Assembly (NCBI GenBank): GCA_045649415.1
Contig: JAZRPY010000016.1
Coordinates: forward strand, 1 to 44,585
DNA from: CAKSQL01 sp045649415
GTDB taxonomy: Bacteria; Bacillota; Clostridia; UBA1381
Length of the DNA stretch: 44,585 nt
Reading direction: 5' to 3'
Position 1 is the first letter of the stretch. Every line of letters begins with the position of its first letter. This document shows positions 32,598-41,204 of the stretch, piece by piece. The notes below the pieces were generated by a model. That model was given only the letters and a program-made list of their open reading frames with translations. It was not told the origin of the DNA and made no database searches. The position numbers and the translations under genes are program-made.

Positions 32598-33773
32598 ATG
32601 GGAAGAAAGAAAAAATCAAAAAAGGGCTTCAGCCTTTTCAATATATTTAAAATGCAGGTAAATGACGGAGTGAGGCGTCCTGCACCCAAAAATATAGATG
32701 CAACCTATTTATTGTTGGTGGTCATTCTATTGTGCTTTGGACTCATTATGCTTTTGAGTGCTTCTGCGCCTGCATCCAATGTGAAATATGGAAATTCCTA
32801 TAATTTTTTCATAAAGCAATTTGGCTTTGCTTTGTTTGGAGTAGCATTTATGCTTGTGGTTTCAAGAATAGACTACAGACTCTATAAGCCATATGTGAAG
32901 TGGGCTATGATTATATGCACAATTTTATTGGTAATAGTTTTAATACCCGGATTGGGTGTTTCCCATAATGGTTCAAGACGATGGTTAAAAACAGGCTTTG
33001 AATGGCAACCATCAGAGTTTATGAAGCTTGCTATTGGAATGTTCTTTGCAAGTATGCTTGAGGATAGAAAAAATGATTTGAAAAAGCTTATAAATCTAAG
33101 ACCATACTTGTTCTGGATAGCTCTCACTGCAATTCTTTTGATGATGGAAACACATCTTAGTGGAACGATAATCATATGTAGTATAGCAGTTATAATTCTT
33201 CTTGTTGCAGGTATGCCCTATAGGTACTTCTTTTTAACTGCAGGCATTGGTGGACCGTTAGCACTTTTTGCATTGAAGCTATCTCCTACCCGATGGGCGA
33301 GAATTATGAATTTCATGAATCCCTTTGAGGATACTCAAGGCGTAGGATATCAGGTGGTGCAGGGGTTGTATGCCATTGCAACAGGTGGATTTTTCGGACT
33401 TGGACTTGGACAGAGTATTCAAAAATATACATATCTCCCTGAGCCATATAATGACTTTATCTTTGCCATTGTTTGCGAGGAATTAGGAATGTTTGGAGCG
33501 TTGGCAGTGATGATATTATTTGCCGCCTTAATTTTAAGAGGTGCAAAAATTGCATCGGAGGCTCCCGACACATTTGGAAGTCTGATGGTTGTGGGAATTA
33601 TGGCACAGGTGGCAGTGCAGACGATTTTAAATATTGCAGTTGCCACATCAAGCGTTCCCAACACAGGCGTATCCCTACCCTTCTTCAGCTACGGTGGAAC
33701 ATCATTAGTTGTGCTATTGGCAGAAATGGGACTTGTGCTAAGTGTGTCAAGGTATAGCAATAAGGGTCTATAA
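32598..33773 (+). CDS. ftsW: SEDS-family glycosyltransferase FtsW/SpoVE
   Basis: Lipid II polymerase of the SEDS family, 391 aa with ten predicted membrane helices after a basic cytoplasmic N-terminus (GRKKKSKKGF). Signature regions: GSRRWLKTGFEWQPSEFMKLA, QGLYAIATGGFFGLGLGQS, LPEPYNDFIFAIVCEELG and FFSYGGTSLVVLLAEMGLVLSVSR. It pairs with the class B PBP in the same cluster. In sporulating Firmicutes a dcw-encoded SEDS protein may be SpoVE; this cannot be separated from FtsW here. Confidence 0.93.
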   Translation: MGRKKKSKKGFSLFNIFKMQVNDGVRRPAPKNIDATYLLLVVILLCFGLIMLLSASAPASNVKYGNSYNFFIKQFGFALFGVAFMLVVSRIDYRLYKPYVKWAMIICTILLVIVLIPGLGVSHNGSRRWLKTGFEWQPSEFMKLAIGMFFASMLEDRKNDLKKLINLRPYLFWIALTAILLMMETHLSGTIIICSIAVIILLVAGMPYRYFFLTAGIGGPLALFALKLSPTRWARIMNFMNPFEDTQGVGYQVVQGLYAIATGGFFGLGLGQSIQKYTYLPEPYNDFIFAIVCEELGMFGALAVMILFAALILRGAKIASEAPDTFGSLMVVGIMAQVAVQTILNIAVATSSVPNTGVSLPFFSYGGTSLVVLLAEMGLVLSVSRYSNKGL

Positions 33774-33795
33774 ACTAAAAAAGGGAGAGATAAAA

Positions 33796-34896
33796 ATGAG
33801 AGTTGTATATGCAGGTGGTGGCACAGGTGGACATATAAATCCTGCCATTTCAATTGCAGACTATATTAAAGCAAAAGATGAAACAGCACAAGCATTGTTC
33901 ATAGGTACAAAAAGAGGATTGGAAACCAAGCTTGTTCCAAAGGCTGGCTATGATATAGAATATATAGACATTCAAGGGATTGACAGAAGAAACTTGCTAA
34001 AAAATATCAAGGTGATTGCAAAACTTATAAAGTCAAGAAAAAGGTGTGTTCAAATATTGAAAGAATTCAAACCTGATGTAGTTGTCTGCACAGGTGGATA
34101 TGTTAGTGGACCTGTGGCAATTGCTGCAAGTAAATTAAAAATTCCTTCAATTATACACGAGCAGAATGTGTATCCGGGACTCACAGTCAAGGGTGCAGAG
34201 AAGTATGTGAATTATGTGGCAACAAGTTTTGAGGAAACTAAAAATCATATGAGCAAGCCTGAAAAATGCGCATTCACAGGCAACCCTGTGAGAATGGAGA
34301 TTTTAAACGCTAACAAGGATATGGCAAGAGAAAGGCTTGGTATAAAGGATAAGCCATTTGTGTTGGTGTTTGGTGGTAGTCTTGGTGCAAAAAAAATAAA
34401 TGACACTATGATAGAGGTTGTTAAAAAAGCAAGTGAGGATAAAAGCTTTTCCCTTCTTTTTGGCACAGGAGAAAGAAACTATAAAGAGGTTATGGATAAA
34501 TTAGGGGAGGAGAAGGTTAAGCTTCCTGATGACATCAAGGTAGTTCCATATATAGATAATATGGCAGATGTTATGGCAGCCTGCGACCTTGTTATTTCAA
34601 GAGCAGGTGCAATAACTGTGAGTGAAATTGCAGCTATGGAAAAGGCTTCAATTCTTATTCCCTCACCCAATGTGGTGAGAAATCATCAGGAGCAGAACGC
34701 CCGTGAGTTTGAAAGGAATAACGGAGCCAGGCTGATTTTAGAGAGCGAACTATCGGGAGATATATTATATAACAAAATTGCAGAAATGATTAAAAATCCC
34801 GAGGAGCTTGATGAGATAGGCAAAAATGCAGGTAAGCTCGGAAAAAGAGATGCGCTAGAAAAGATTTATGAGCTTATCTTGAAAATTAAAATGTAA
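33796..34896 (+). CDS. murG: MurG N-acetylglucosaminyltransferase
   Basis: Peripheral membrane GT-B enzyme that adds GlcNAc to lipid I, making lipid II. 366 aa. N-terminal donor/acceptor loop GGGTGGHINPAISIADYI; FKPDVVVCTGGYVSGP; HEQNVYPGLT; FGGSLGAKKIND; and C-terminal ISRAGAITVSEIAAMEKASILIPSP. ATG 33796 is chosen: AAGGGAGAG lies just before it and the protein then begins MRVVYAGGGTGGH. A terminator follows, closing the cluster. Confidence 0.96.
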   Translation: MRVVYAGGGTGGHINPAISIADYIKAKDETAQALFIGTKRGLETKLVPKAGYDIEYIDIQGIDRRNLLKNIKVIAKLIKSRKRCVQILKEFKPDVVVCTGGYVSGPVAIAASKLKIPSIIHEQNVYPGLTVKGAEKYVNYVATSFEETKNHMSKPEKCAFTGNPVRMEILNANKDMARERLGIKDKPFVLVFGGSLGAKKINDTMIEVVKKASEDKSFSLLFGTGERNYKEVMDKLGEEKVKLPDDIKVVPYIDNMADVMAACDLVISRAGAITVSEIAAMEKASILIPSPNVVRNHQEQNAREFERNNGARLILESELSGDILYNKIAEMIKNPEELDEIGKNAGKLGKRDALEKIYELILKIKM

Positions 34897-34923
34897 TCAT
34901 CAAAATCTTGTTTTGTTCATAGA

Positions 34924-34966
34924 AAAATAGCAGAAAAGGAAATTTCCTTTTCTGCTATTTTTTTTA
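34924..34966. terminator. Bidirectional terminator, murG/smpB
   Basis: Perfect 17-bp palindromic stem (AATAGCAGAAAAGGAAA and its complement) with T-run on the right and A-run on the left, lying between convergent murG and smpB. Confidence 0.93.
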
Positions 34967-35437
34967 GTAGTTGTTATTGTTATGCTCCTTAAAGGCCCTG
35001 TCCATATTTCTTTTGGAATCCCTTTCTGCCATATCATTTCGTTTATCATAAAGCTTTTTACCCTTTGCAACTGCTAAGGACACTTTAACAAGTGAGCCTT
35101 TTAAGTAAACAGATAGGGGAATAAGTGAGTATCCCTGTTGCTGAAGCTGACCTATCAGCTTTCGTATCTGTGCCTTATGAAGCAATAGTTTTCTCTCTCT
35201 TAATGGGTCGGTGTTAAATATATTTCCATGCTCATACGGACTTATATTCATTCCCTTTATATACACCTCTTGGTTGTTAACAGAGGCATAGGCGTCGGTG
35301 AGATTGATTTTTCCCTGTCTTACTGATTTTACCTCGGTACCTGTAAGCTCAATTCCTGCTTCAATTGTTTCTATAATAAAATATTCGTGTCGTGCTTTTT
35401 TGTTCTGGGAGATTATCTTGATATTCTCTTCTGCCAT
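34964..35437 (-). CDS. smpB: SsrA-binding protein SmpB
   Basis: Binds tmRNA and brings it to stalled ribosomes for trans-translation. 157 aa. Family segments: NKKARHEYFI, AGIELTGTEVKSVRQGKINL, YIKGMNISPYEHGN, RERKLLLHKAQI, and the basic C-terminal tail KGKKLYDKRNDMAERDSKR. ATG 35437 is preferred because GAGGTGG lies six bases upstream. An upstream TATAAT on the minus strand (35483-35488) probably starts the transcript. No ssrA gene is visible in the window. Confidence 0.96.
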   Translation of the reverse strand: MAEENIKIISQNKKARHEYFIIETIEAGIELTGTEVKSVRQGKINLTDAYASVNNQEVYIKGMNISPYEHGNIFNTDPLRERKLLLHKAQIRKLIGQLQQQGYSLIPLSVYLKGSLVKVSLAVAKGKKLYDKRNDMAERDSKRNMDRAFKEHNNNNY

Positions 35438-35569
35438 TATTACCACCTCGGTCTTTTTAGTTTGTTTACCCCATATAAATTCATTATAACATATTTTACC
35501 ATAAATTAAAAGAGATAATTCATAATTTTAAATAAAATACTAAGAAAGAGTTAAAATATAAAATAATGC

Positions 35570-35598
35570 TTGATTTCTAACAGAAAATGTATTAAAAT
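35570..35598 (+). promoter_or_regulatory. Promoter of pgi
   Basis: TTGATT, a 17-base spacer and TAAAAT lie 42 bases before the pgi start. Confidence 0.6.
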
Positions 35599-35640
35599 AT
35601 ATATAACAAATAAAATTTGCAATTGGAGATGAACAAAATA

Positions 35641-36993
35641 ATGGAGCATATCAGCTTTGACTACTCAAAAGCTATCGGATATATTAAAGATACAGAAGTT
35701 GAAAATATGAAGGATTATGTTGCAGTGGCACATAAGTATCTTCACGAAAAAACAGGTGTAGGAAACGATTTTTTGGGTTGGGTAAATCTTCCCATGGACT
35801 ATGACAAAGAGGAGTTCAAAAGAATCAAAAAGGCTGCAGAAAAAATTCGCTCCGATTCGGATGTGTTAGTTGTTATTGGAATTGGTGGCTCATATCTTGG
35901 AGCAAGAGCAGCTATCGAGATGCTATCTCACACATTTTCAAATGTGTTGACCAAGGAAAAGAGAAACGCTCCCTTGGTGCTGTTTGCAGGGAATAACATA
36001 AGCTCAACCTATATGGCAGAGCTTTTGGAGGCAGTTGAGGGTAAGGATATATCAGTTAATGTGATATCCAAGTCAGGAACAACAACTGAGCCTGCTATAG
36101 CCTTTAGAATTTTCAAGGAATTGCTTGAGAAAAAATATGGCAAGGACGGAGCGAAGGAAAGAATTTATGCAACCACCGATGCAAAAAGAGGTGCACTAAA
36201 AACCTTAGCAGACGAGGAAGGCTATGAAAGCTTCGTTATTGCAGATGATATTGGTGGAAGATATTCTGTTTTAACTGCAGTCGGACTATTGCCCATAGCA
36301 GTAGCAGGTATTGACATAGACGAAATGATGAAGGGTGCTTTGTGGGCACAGGAAAAATATAGCGAGCCAGATTTGATGAAAAATGAATGCTATCAATATG
36401 CAACAGTGAGAAATATCTTGCTAAAGAAGGGCAAAACTGTTGAACTTATGGTAAATTATGAACCGGCATTACATTATTTTAGTGAATGGTTCAAGCAGCT
36501 TTTTGGTGAAAGCGAAGGTAAGGAAAACAAGGGTATTTTCCCGGCAGCAGCAGATTTTTCAAGCGATCTTCATTCGATGGGACAATATATTCAGGAGGGT
36601 ATGAGAAATATCTTTGAAACTGCCATCCTCGTTGAAACTCCAAGAAAGAATATTGAGATTGAGGCAACTGATGATAATATTGACGGGCTTAATTTCCTTG
36701 CAGGTAAAACAATGGATTTTGTTAATAAAAAGGCTGCACAGGGAACTGAGCTTGCTCACACAGACGGAGGAGTTCCAAATCTTGTGGTAAATGTTCCAAA
36801 GCTTAGTGCATACTATTTTGGAGAAATGGTATATTTCTTTGAAAAGGCTTGTGGAATGTCAGGATATCTTTTGGGAGTTAACCCATTTGACCAACCTGGC
36901 GTTGAGGCATATAAAAAGAATATGTTTGCATTGCTTGGTAAGCCTGGTTATGAGGAGCAGAAAAAGGAATTGGAAGCTCGTTTGAACGGTTAA
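35641..36993 (+). CDS. pgi: Glucose-6-phosphate isomerase
   Basis: Interconverts glucose 6-phosphate and fructose 6-phosphate. 450 aa, the length of the short Firmicute form. Motifs: VVIGIGGSYLGARAAIEML (sugar-phosphate site), VNVISKSGTTTEPAIAFR, GGRYSVLTAVGLLP (catalytic Arg), and NPFDQPGVEAYKKNMF with the catalytic Lys. ATG 35641 is preferred: GGAG is 12 bases upstream, whereas ATG 35629 directly abuts it. Monocistronic or read through into the small P-loop gene. Confidence 0.95.
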   Translation: MEHISFDYSKAIGYIKDTEVENMKDYVAVAHKYLHEKTGVGNDFLGWVNLPMDYDKEEFKRIKKAAEKIRSDSDVLVVIGIGGSYLGARAAIEMLSHTFSNVLTKEKRNAPLVLFAGNNISSTYMAELLEAVEGKDISVNVISKSGTTTEPAIAFRIFKELLEKKYGKDGAKERIYATTDAKRGALKTLADEEGYESFVIADDIGGRYSVLTAVGLLPIAVAGIDIDEMMKGALWAQEKYSEPDLMKNECYQYATVRNILLKKGKTVELMVNYEPALHYFSEWFKQLFGESEGKENKGIFPAAADFSSDLHSMGQYIQEGMRNIFETAILVETPRKNIEIEATDDNIDGLNFLAGKTMDFVNKKAAQGTELAHTDGGVPNLVVNVPKLSAYYFGEMVYFFEKACGMSGYLLGVNPFDQPGVEAYKKNMFALLGKPGYEEQKKELEARLNG

Positions 36994-37044
36994 TTTTAAA
37001 AATAAAGTGGCGGTACCGCTTTAAAATAAAAGGAGGACATAGTT

Positions 37045-37452
37045 ATGATTAAATTACTAATCGGAAAAAAAGGAACAGGTAAAACAAAGGTGTTGATTGA
37101 AAATGTTAACGAAGCAGCAGTTGCTGCACCGGGAAATGTTGTTTTCATCAGCAATGATACAAGTAGAAATATGTATGATATTAAGTCTGAGGTAAGAATG
37201 GCAGACACAAAGGACTTTGTTATCACATCATGGAGTGAGTTCTTAGGCTTTATTTGTGGAATCATCAGCAGTAACTATGATATCACAAATATTTTCATAG
37301 ACGGAACATTAAAAATTGTAAGTGATATGGACGGCTTTGAGGAATTCTTAAAAGAGCTTGAAAAGGTATCAGAAAAGTTTAATATAGCATTTGAAATTTC
37401 AGTAAGTATCGCAGTTGAGGATGCTCCTGATTATATCAAAAAGTATATTTAA
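37045..37452 (+). CDS. Small P-loop protein, unknown function
   Basis: 135-aa protein opening MIKLLIGKKGTGKTKVLI, a clear Walker A (GKKGTGKT, residues 7-14). A possible Walker B is NIFIDG near residue 85. The remainder is short, with an acidic helical segment (FEEFLKELEKVSEKF) and no other motif. It is too small to be a complete AAA, Rec or ABC protein. AAAGGAGG precedes the ATG. It lies between pgi and thrC, which suggests no role. I do not recognise a named family. Confidence 0.75.
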   Translation: MIKLLIGKKGTGKTKVLIENVNEAAVAAPGNVVFISNDTSRNMYDIKSEVRMADTKDFVITSWSEFLGFICGIISSNYDITNIFIDGTLKIVSDMDGFEEFLKELEKVSEKFNIAFEISVSIAVEDAPDYIKKYI

Positions 37453-37470
37453 TTTAAAACGAAAGATGAG

Positions 37471-37502
37471 AGTTGACTTTAGGAATTTTCCTAAAGTCAA
37501 CT
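37471..37502 (+). terminator. Hairpin upstream of thrC
   Basis: AGTTGACTTTAGGAA pairs perfectly with TTCCTAAAGTCAACT around TT. Only a weak T-rich tail (GCTTTGT) follows, so it may be a terminator for the P-loop gene or an attenuating structure before thrC. Confidence 0.6.
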
Positions 37503-37548
37503 GCTTTGTAAGGGAATAAACCATAGGGGTTTGGGAGAGGTTTTTAAA

Positions 37549-39051
37549 ATGCAATATCAGAGTACAAGAAATAAAACAATATTAACATCATCGGCAAATG
37601 CAATCAAGCAAGGCCTATCTGTTGAGGGTGGCTTGTTTGTGCCTGAAAGAATACCGATGTTGACCAAGGATGAAATAATAGCACTGAAGGATAAAACCTA
37701 TAAGGAAAGAGCATATTTCATTTTAAGTAAGTACTTAACAGATTTCACAGATGAGGAATTAAAAAAGTGTATTGACTCTGCTTACACTAAGGAAAAATTC
37801 GGCACAGATGCAATTGCACCTGTGTATAAACTGAACAACAAGACCTATTTTCTTGAATTGTGGCATGGACCCACCTGCGCTTTCAAGGATATGGCTCTGC
37901 AGATTTTACCACATTTTCTAACAACTGCCATGAAAAAAACCAACGAAACTGACGAGGTAGTTATCTTAGTTGCAACCTCGGGTGACACAGGTAAGGCAGC
38001 CTTAGAGGGATTTTGTGATGTTGAGGGAACAAGAATAATAGTATTCTTCCCAAATAATGGTGTTAGTGAAATCCAGAAGCTACAGATGATTACTCAGGAG
38101 GGTAATAATGTTGGCGTGGTAGCAGTAAATGGGAACTTTGATGATGCTCAAAATGGTGTTAAGGCAATTTTCACCGACGATGGATATAAAACTGAGCTTG
38201 CTAATGCAAAGTTCAAGCTATCAAGTGCAAACTCAATCAATTGGGGCAGACTTGTACCACAGATTGTTTACTATTTCAGTGCTTATGCAGATATGCTTCA
38301 AGGTGATGAAATTAAGATAGGAGAGGCTATAAATGTTGTTGTTCCAACAGGTAACTTTGGTAACATTTTAGCAGCGTACTATGCAAAAAAAATGGGCTTA
38401 CCCATTAAAAAGCTTATTTGTGCATCAAATGAAAATAATGTACTCACAGATTTTATAAACACAGGTGTGTATGATAAAAATCGTCAGTTCCATGTAACAA
38501 TTTCTCCATCAATGGATATTTTGATTTCGAGCAATCTGGAAAGGTTTTTGTTTGACCTGTCAGGCTCACAGGATAATTTGATATCCGAGCTCATGGAAAA
38601 GCTTAAAACTGAGGGTAAGTATGAAATTTCCGACGCTATGAAGGAGGAAATGAAGAAAGTTCTCTGGGCAGGCTGTGCAAACGACGAGGAAACTATGCAG
38701 ACCATTAAAAAGTGTATGGAAGAATATGATTATTGTATGGATACTCACACTGCAGTGGGCAAGACGGTTTATGATAAGTATGTGAATGCAACAAATGATT
38801 TAACTAAAACGGTTATTGCATCAACTGCAAGTCCATTCAAGTTTAATCAGAGTGTACTAATTGCACTTGAGGGCTATTCTTTGGTGGCAGGCAAGGATGA
38901 ATTTGCTTTATTGGATATATTAAAGGAAAAGAGTGGATTAAATATTCCGTCATCCTTAGCAGACTTAAAAACTAAACCAAGACTTTTTGATTTGGTTTGT
39001 GATAAGGAACAGATGCCACAGGTTGTTAAAGATTTTCTTCAATTAAGCTAA
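37549..39051 (+). CDS. thrC: Threonine synthase
   Basis: PLP enzyme converting O-phosphohomoserine to threonine. 500 aa, the long fungal/clostridial form. The N-terminal segment is YQSTRNKTI; the PLP lysine is in GPTCAFKDMALQ; VATSGDTGKAALEGF binds phosphate; VVPTGNFGNILAAYYAKKMG is the glycine-rich cofactor loop. ATG 37549 is preferred because GGGAGAGG lies upstream; the track frame from 37531 would start before that site. No hom or thrB is adjacent. It ends at a strong terminator. Confidence 0.94.
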   Translation: MQYQSTRNKTILTSSANAIKQGLSVEGGLFVPERIPMLTKDEIIALKDKTYKERAYFILSKYLTDFTDEELKKCIDSAYTKEKFGTDAIAPVYKLNNKTYFLELWHGPTCAFKDMALQILPHFLTTAMKKTNETDEVVILVATSGDTGKAALEGFCDVEGTRIIVFFPNNGVSEIQKLQMITQEGNNVGVVAVNGNFDDAQNGVKAIFTDDGYKTELANAKFKLSSANSINWGRLVPQIVYYFSAYADMLQGDEIKIGEAINVVVPTGNFGNILAAYYAKKMGLPIKKLICASNENNVLTDFINTGVYDKNRQFHVTISPSMDILISSNLERFLFDLSGSQDNLISELMEKLKTEGKYEISDAMKEEMKKVLWAGCANDEETMQTIKKCMEEYDYCMDTHTAVGKTVYDKYVNATNDLTKTVIASTASPFKFNQSVLIALEGYSLVAGKDEFALLDILKEKSGLNIPSSLADLKTKPRLFDLVCDKEQMPQVVKDFLQLS

Positions 39052-39058
39052 GCTGATA

Positions 39059-39090
39059 AAAGGAGCAGGCGATTGCCTGCTCCTTATTTT
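39059..39090. terminator. Terminator after thrC
   Basis: Stem AGGAGCAGGC / GCCTGCTCCT with loop GATT, followed by TATTTTATT. It lies before the convergent lipoprotein gene. Confidence 0.9.
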
Positions 39091-39094
39091 ATTA

Positions 39095-39784
39095 CTAGCC
39101 TTTTAAATGTTTATACTCAGGCTTCAGATAACCTGAAATGTTTTGATAGGGGACACGAAATTCAACAAAGCCTCTTGCATAATACGAAAGCTCGTAGGGA
39201 GGATAGTATATCACCAAATCCTTTTTTGTTAAGTAGAAGCATTTCTGGTTGGTTGGCAATATAACAGGCTTTTCCCATAGGTCATTATATAGCTCGGGGT
39301 TTTTTGATACTATGCTTTCAATTTCAGAATTTAATTTCTTTTCATATTCTCCGTCGGTAAAAAGGTCGGCAAGATTAAGCTCTACGGACTTGGTTGTGTC
39401 GATATTTTTTGTGTGTCTGGAGCTTGCTCCGTGGATGCCTCCTGTAAAGGAATATATGTCCCCGACAATGCTGATAATCGGTGAAGAATTAAGATGAATG
39501 GTTTGTTTTAATTCAAAAATTCCCGTTTCAAGACTTTTATCGGGAAGCTCCTTTATAAAGCTATCCACAAGAAAGTCGATATGTTCTTTATACTCAGTAT
39601 TTATTCTGTCCTCAAATTCATCATTTTCAAAATTCAAAAATTCAGGGATTTCCAAGTCGATTACTGCTTTATCATTTTCGATCTGCATATCGTTTATCTT
39701 TACCGAGGGCTTAGAAAATTCACAACCGCATAAAAACGATAGGGACATAAAAACGCATAAGAATAACTTTATAATATTATGCAA
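39095..39784 (-). CDS. Lipoprotein with DUF3298/DUF4163-type domain
   Basis: 229-aa secreted lipoprotein. The signal peptide is about residues 1-19 with lipobox LSFLCGC, giving a lipidated Cys near position 20 (a substrate for the lgt product). The mature part resembles the RsiV-type DUF4163 plus DUF3298 modules (YSFTGGIHGASSRHTKNID, LNLADLFTDGEYEKKL, KKDLVIYYPPYEL), an extracytoplasmic lysozyme-inhibitor-like fold. The TTG start lies within the last codons of the spoIVA fragment (16-base overlap), so translation is probably coupled to spoIVA. Function not known. Confidence 0.78.
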   Translation of the reverse strand: MHNIIKLFLCVFMSLSFLCGCEFSKPSVKINDMQIENDKAVIDLEIPEFLNFENDEFEDRINTEYKEHIDFLVDSFIKELPDKSLETGIFELKQTIHLNSSPIISIVGDIYSFTGGIHGASSRHTKNIDTTKSVELNLADLFTDGEYEKKLNSEIESIVSKNPELYNDLWEKPVILPTNQKCFYLTKKDLVIYYPPYELSYYARGFVEFRVPYQNISGYLKPEYKHLKG

Positions 39785-40044
39785 ATCAGTCCACCACTTC
39801 CTTCATTTATAATTCTTGCCAAGGTTTCCTGAAGCTTGAAGCGAGCAGCGTCAGGCATACGGGAGAGCTTGTTGTGAAGTCCTTCATTCACAAGCTCATA
39901 CAATGATTTTCCAAATATGTTGGACTCCCATATTTTTGATGGATTGTTTTCAAATTCCTCCAATAGATAGTGAACAAGCTCCTCCGATTGCTTTTCAGAG
40001 CCAACAATTGGACTTACCTCTGTTTCGATGTCTGCCCTGATCAT
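39769..40044 (-). CDS. spoIVA: SpoIVA, C-terminal fragment only (interrupted gene)
   Basis: The last 91 residues of stage IV sporulation protein A, the ATPase that polymerises around the forespore as the base of the coat. The match is strong: ADIETEVSPIVGSEKQSEEL, KIWESNIFGKSLYELVNEGL, NEGSGGLICIIL. Full SpoIVA is about 490 aa; the GTPase-like ATPase domain and middle region are absent. Upstream of ATG 40044 the in-frame codons read T-I-H-M back to a stop (TAG at about 40057-40059). I-H-M is still family-like, so the break lies near 40050-40054. Beyond this the sequence belongs to a recombinase-bearing element. The fragment has no good ribosome site of its own. Confidence 0.85.
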   Translation of the reverse strand: MIRADIETEVSPIVGSEKQSEELVHYLLEEFENNPSKIWESNIFGKSLYELVNEGLHNKLSRMPDAARFKLQETLARIINEGSGGLICIIL

Positions 40045-40097
40045 ATGTATTGTCCGCTACAAACTGAGGTTCTTAATCGGTTTTTACATAAAACAAC

Positions 40098-40131
40098 AAA
40101 AAACGGTGCAGCCGTCCAAAGCATAGCACCG
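40098..40131 (-). terminator. Terminator reading toward spoIVA fragment
   Basis: On the minus strand CGGTGC and GCACCG close a loop of 16 bases, followed by TTTTTTG. A GGCG/CGCC hairpin lies just upstream (about 40152-40167). The rest of the 40045-40416 gap holds only this, A/T-rich sequence, and the promoter of the XRE gene. Confidence 0.7.
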
Positions 40132-40338
40132 AATTAAGCCGAAAGGGTTTGGCGTTGTTCTTCGCCTTCACCATTCCTTTATCATATTACCATAAAACGG
40201 TGAAGAAATCAAGACAAATTTTAGATAATGAAAAAAGTGGGACTCGATTTATGATATGTATTTTACCGCATTTTTCAAAAAATTACAAGGCTTTTTATTT
40301 AATAATAAAATTCTTTTTAGAAAATTCAAGGTTGCAAA

Positions 40339-40367
40339 TTGACACTATGTGTCAACCTATGTAAAAT
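40339..40367 (+). promoter_or_regulatory. Promoter and palindromic operator of XRE gene
   Basis: TTGACA, a 17-base spacer and TAAAAT form a strong promoter. The -35 box lies in the perfect inverted repeat TTGACAC-TAT-GTGTCAA (40339-40355). A repressor bound here would block the polymerase, so autoregulation by the downstream XRE protein is likely. Confidence 0.75.
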
Positions 40368-40416
40368 ATTAATTAAGCAAGTGCACATGCTCGAATTATT
40401 ATTGGAGGTCAGTTTT

Positions 40417-41190
40417 ATGAACGGATTAAAATATATAAGAACAAGATGCAATTACAGTCAAAGGGCTTTGGCGGAAGTATTAGGCGTAAGCAGACAAGCA
40501 GTAAATATGTGGGAGAATTCTAAGAAGATTCCATCAAAAGAAAGAAAAGAGGATTTATGTCTTATATTTGGCATTGACAACCCAGAATATTTGGGGGAAC
40601 TTACAGATGAGCTACAACAAGAACTAAAAGAACTTCCTATTTATAAAGTTCCTTTTGATGGCGATAGCGAAAGATTCGCATTTAAACCAATAAAGTCAGA
40701 AGATTTACGTTATAAATGCAAACATCTAATGATATACTGTGATGAGCAATTATCATTAGATGAGCAATGCACATTAAAAAGGTCAGATTTAAAAATGCTT
40801 CTTGATGACATTAATAATTATGCAATTGAAGGAAATACAAAAAATTCTTTCAATAACTTATCTGGAATGAACCGTGCTTTGCAAATATTTGGGCGAACAT
40901 TGGATGCAGCGCAAGAAGCACGTAACAAACATCCTGAATATGTAATGGTTTATTTCCATACAATTTTAGCGATTTTAGATGCTATGAACATTTCTTTTGG
41001 GACTGTCGATGAAAATGATGTTTTAAATCAAAATATTATTGAAGAATCTAAGAAGTGGTATGATTATAGAGCATTTTCTGTTGAATTGTCTAAGTTTATT
41101 ACTAATCATATTGATTCCATTTGTAATGATATTCCTACAAAGAGAAAAAATCCTCATGACAATTACAGAAGACGCATCAAAAAAGATTAA
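40417..41190 (+). CDS. XRE-family regulator of the element
   Basis: 257 aa. N-terminal Cro/C1 helix-turn-helix at about 3-55 (KYIRTRCNYSQRALAEVLGV, SRQAVNMWENSKKIPS). The long C-terminal part (about 60-257) has helical acidic segments (ELTDELQQELKELPIYKV) and no known ligand domain. The promoter and operator at 40339-40367 lie upstream. GGAGG is at about 40402-40407, nine bases before ATG 40417; the longer frame from 40339 would start inside the promoter. It sits between the spoIVA junction and the recombinase, on the opposite strand to both. Confidence 0.85.
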   Translation: MNGLKYIRTRCNYSQRALAEVLGVSRQAVNMWENSKKIPSKERKEDLCLIFGIDNPEYLGELTDELQQELKELPIYKVPFDGDSERFAFKPIKSEDLRYKCKHLMIYCDEQLSLDEQCTLKRSDLKMLLDDINNYAIEGNTKNSFNNLSGMNRALQIFGRTLDAAQEARNKHPEYVMVYFHTILAILDAMNISFGTVDENDVLNQNIIEESKKWYDYRAFSVELSKFITNHIDSICNDIPTKRKNPHDNYRRRIKKD

Positions 41191-41204
41191 TTGAATTTAA
41201 CAAT

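Noticed and set aside
37006..37024. GGCGGTACCGC resembling a T-box antiterminator core
   Set aside because: Only a short match; no stem I, specifier loop or terminator and no aminoacyl-tRNA or amino-acid gene directly follows.
40073..40174. 33-codon frame beginning MVKAKNNAKPF as a real gene
   Set aside because: The frame runs through a terminator hairpin, with the ribosome site touching the ATG; kept as a finding only.
40225..40260. GTGGGACTCGA as the end of a tRNA gene
   Set aside because: No acceptor, D or anticodon arm can be built around it.
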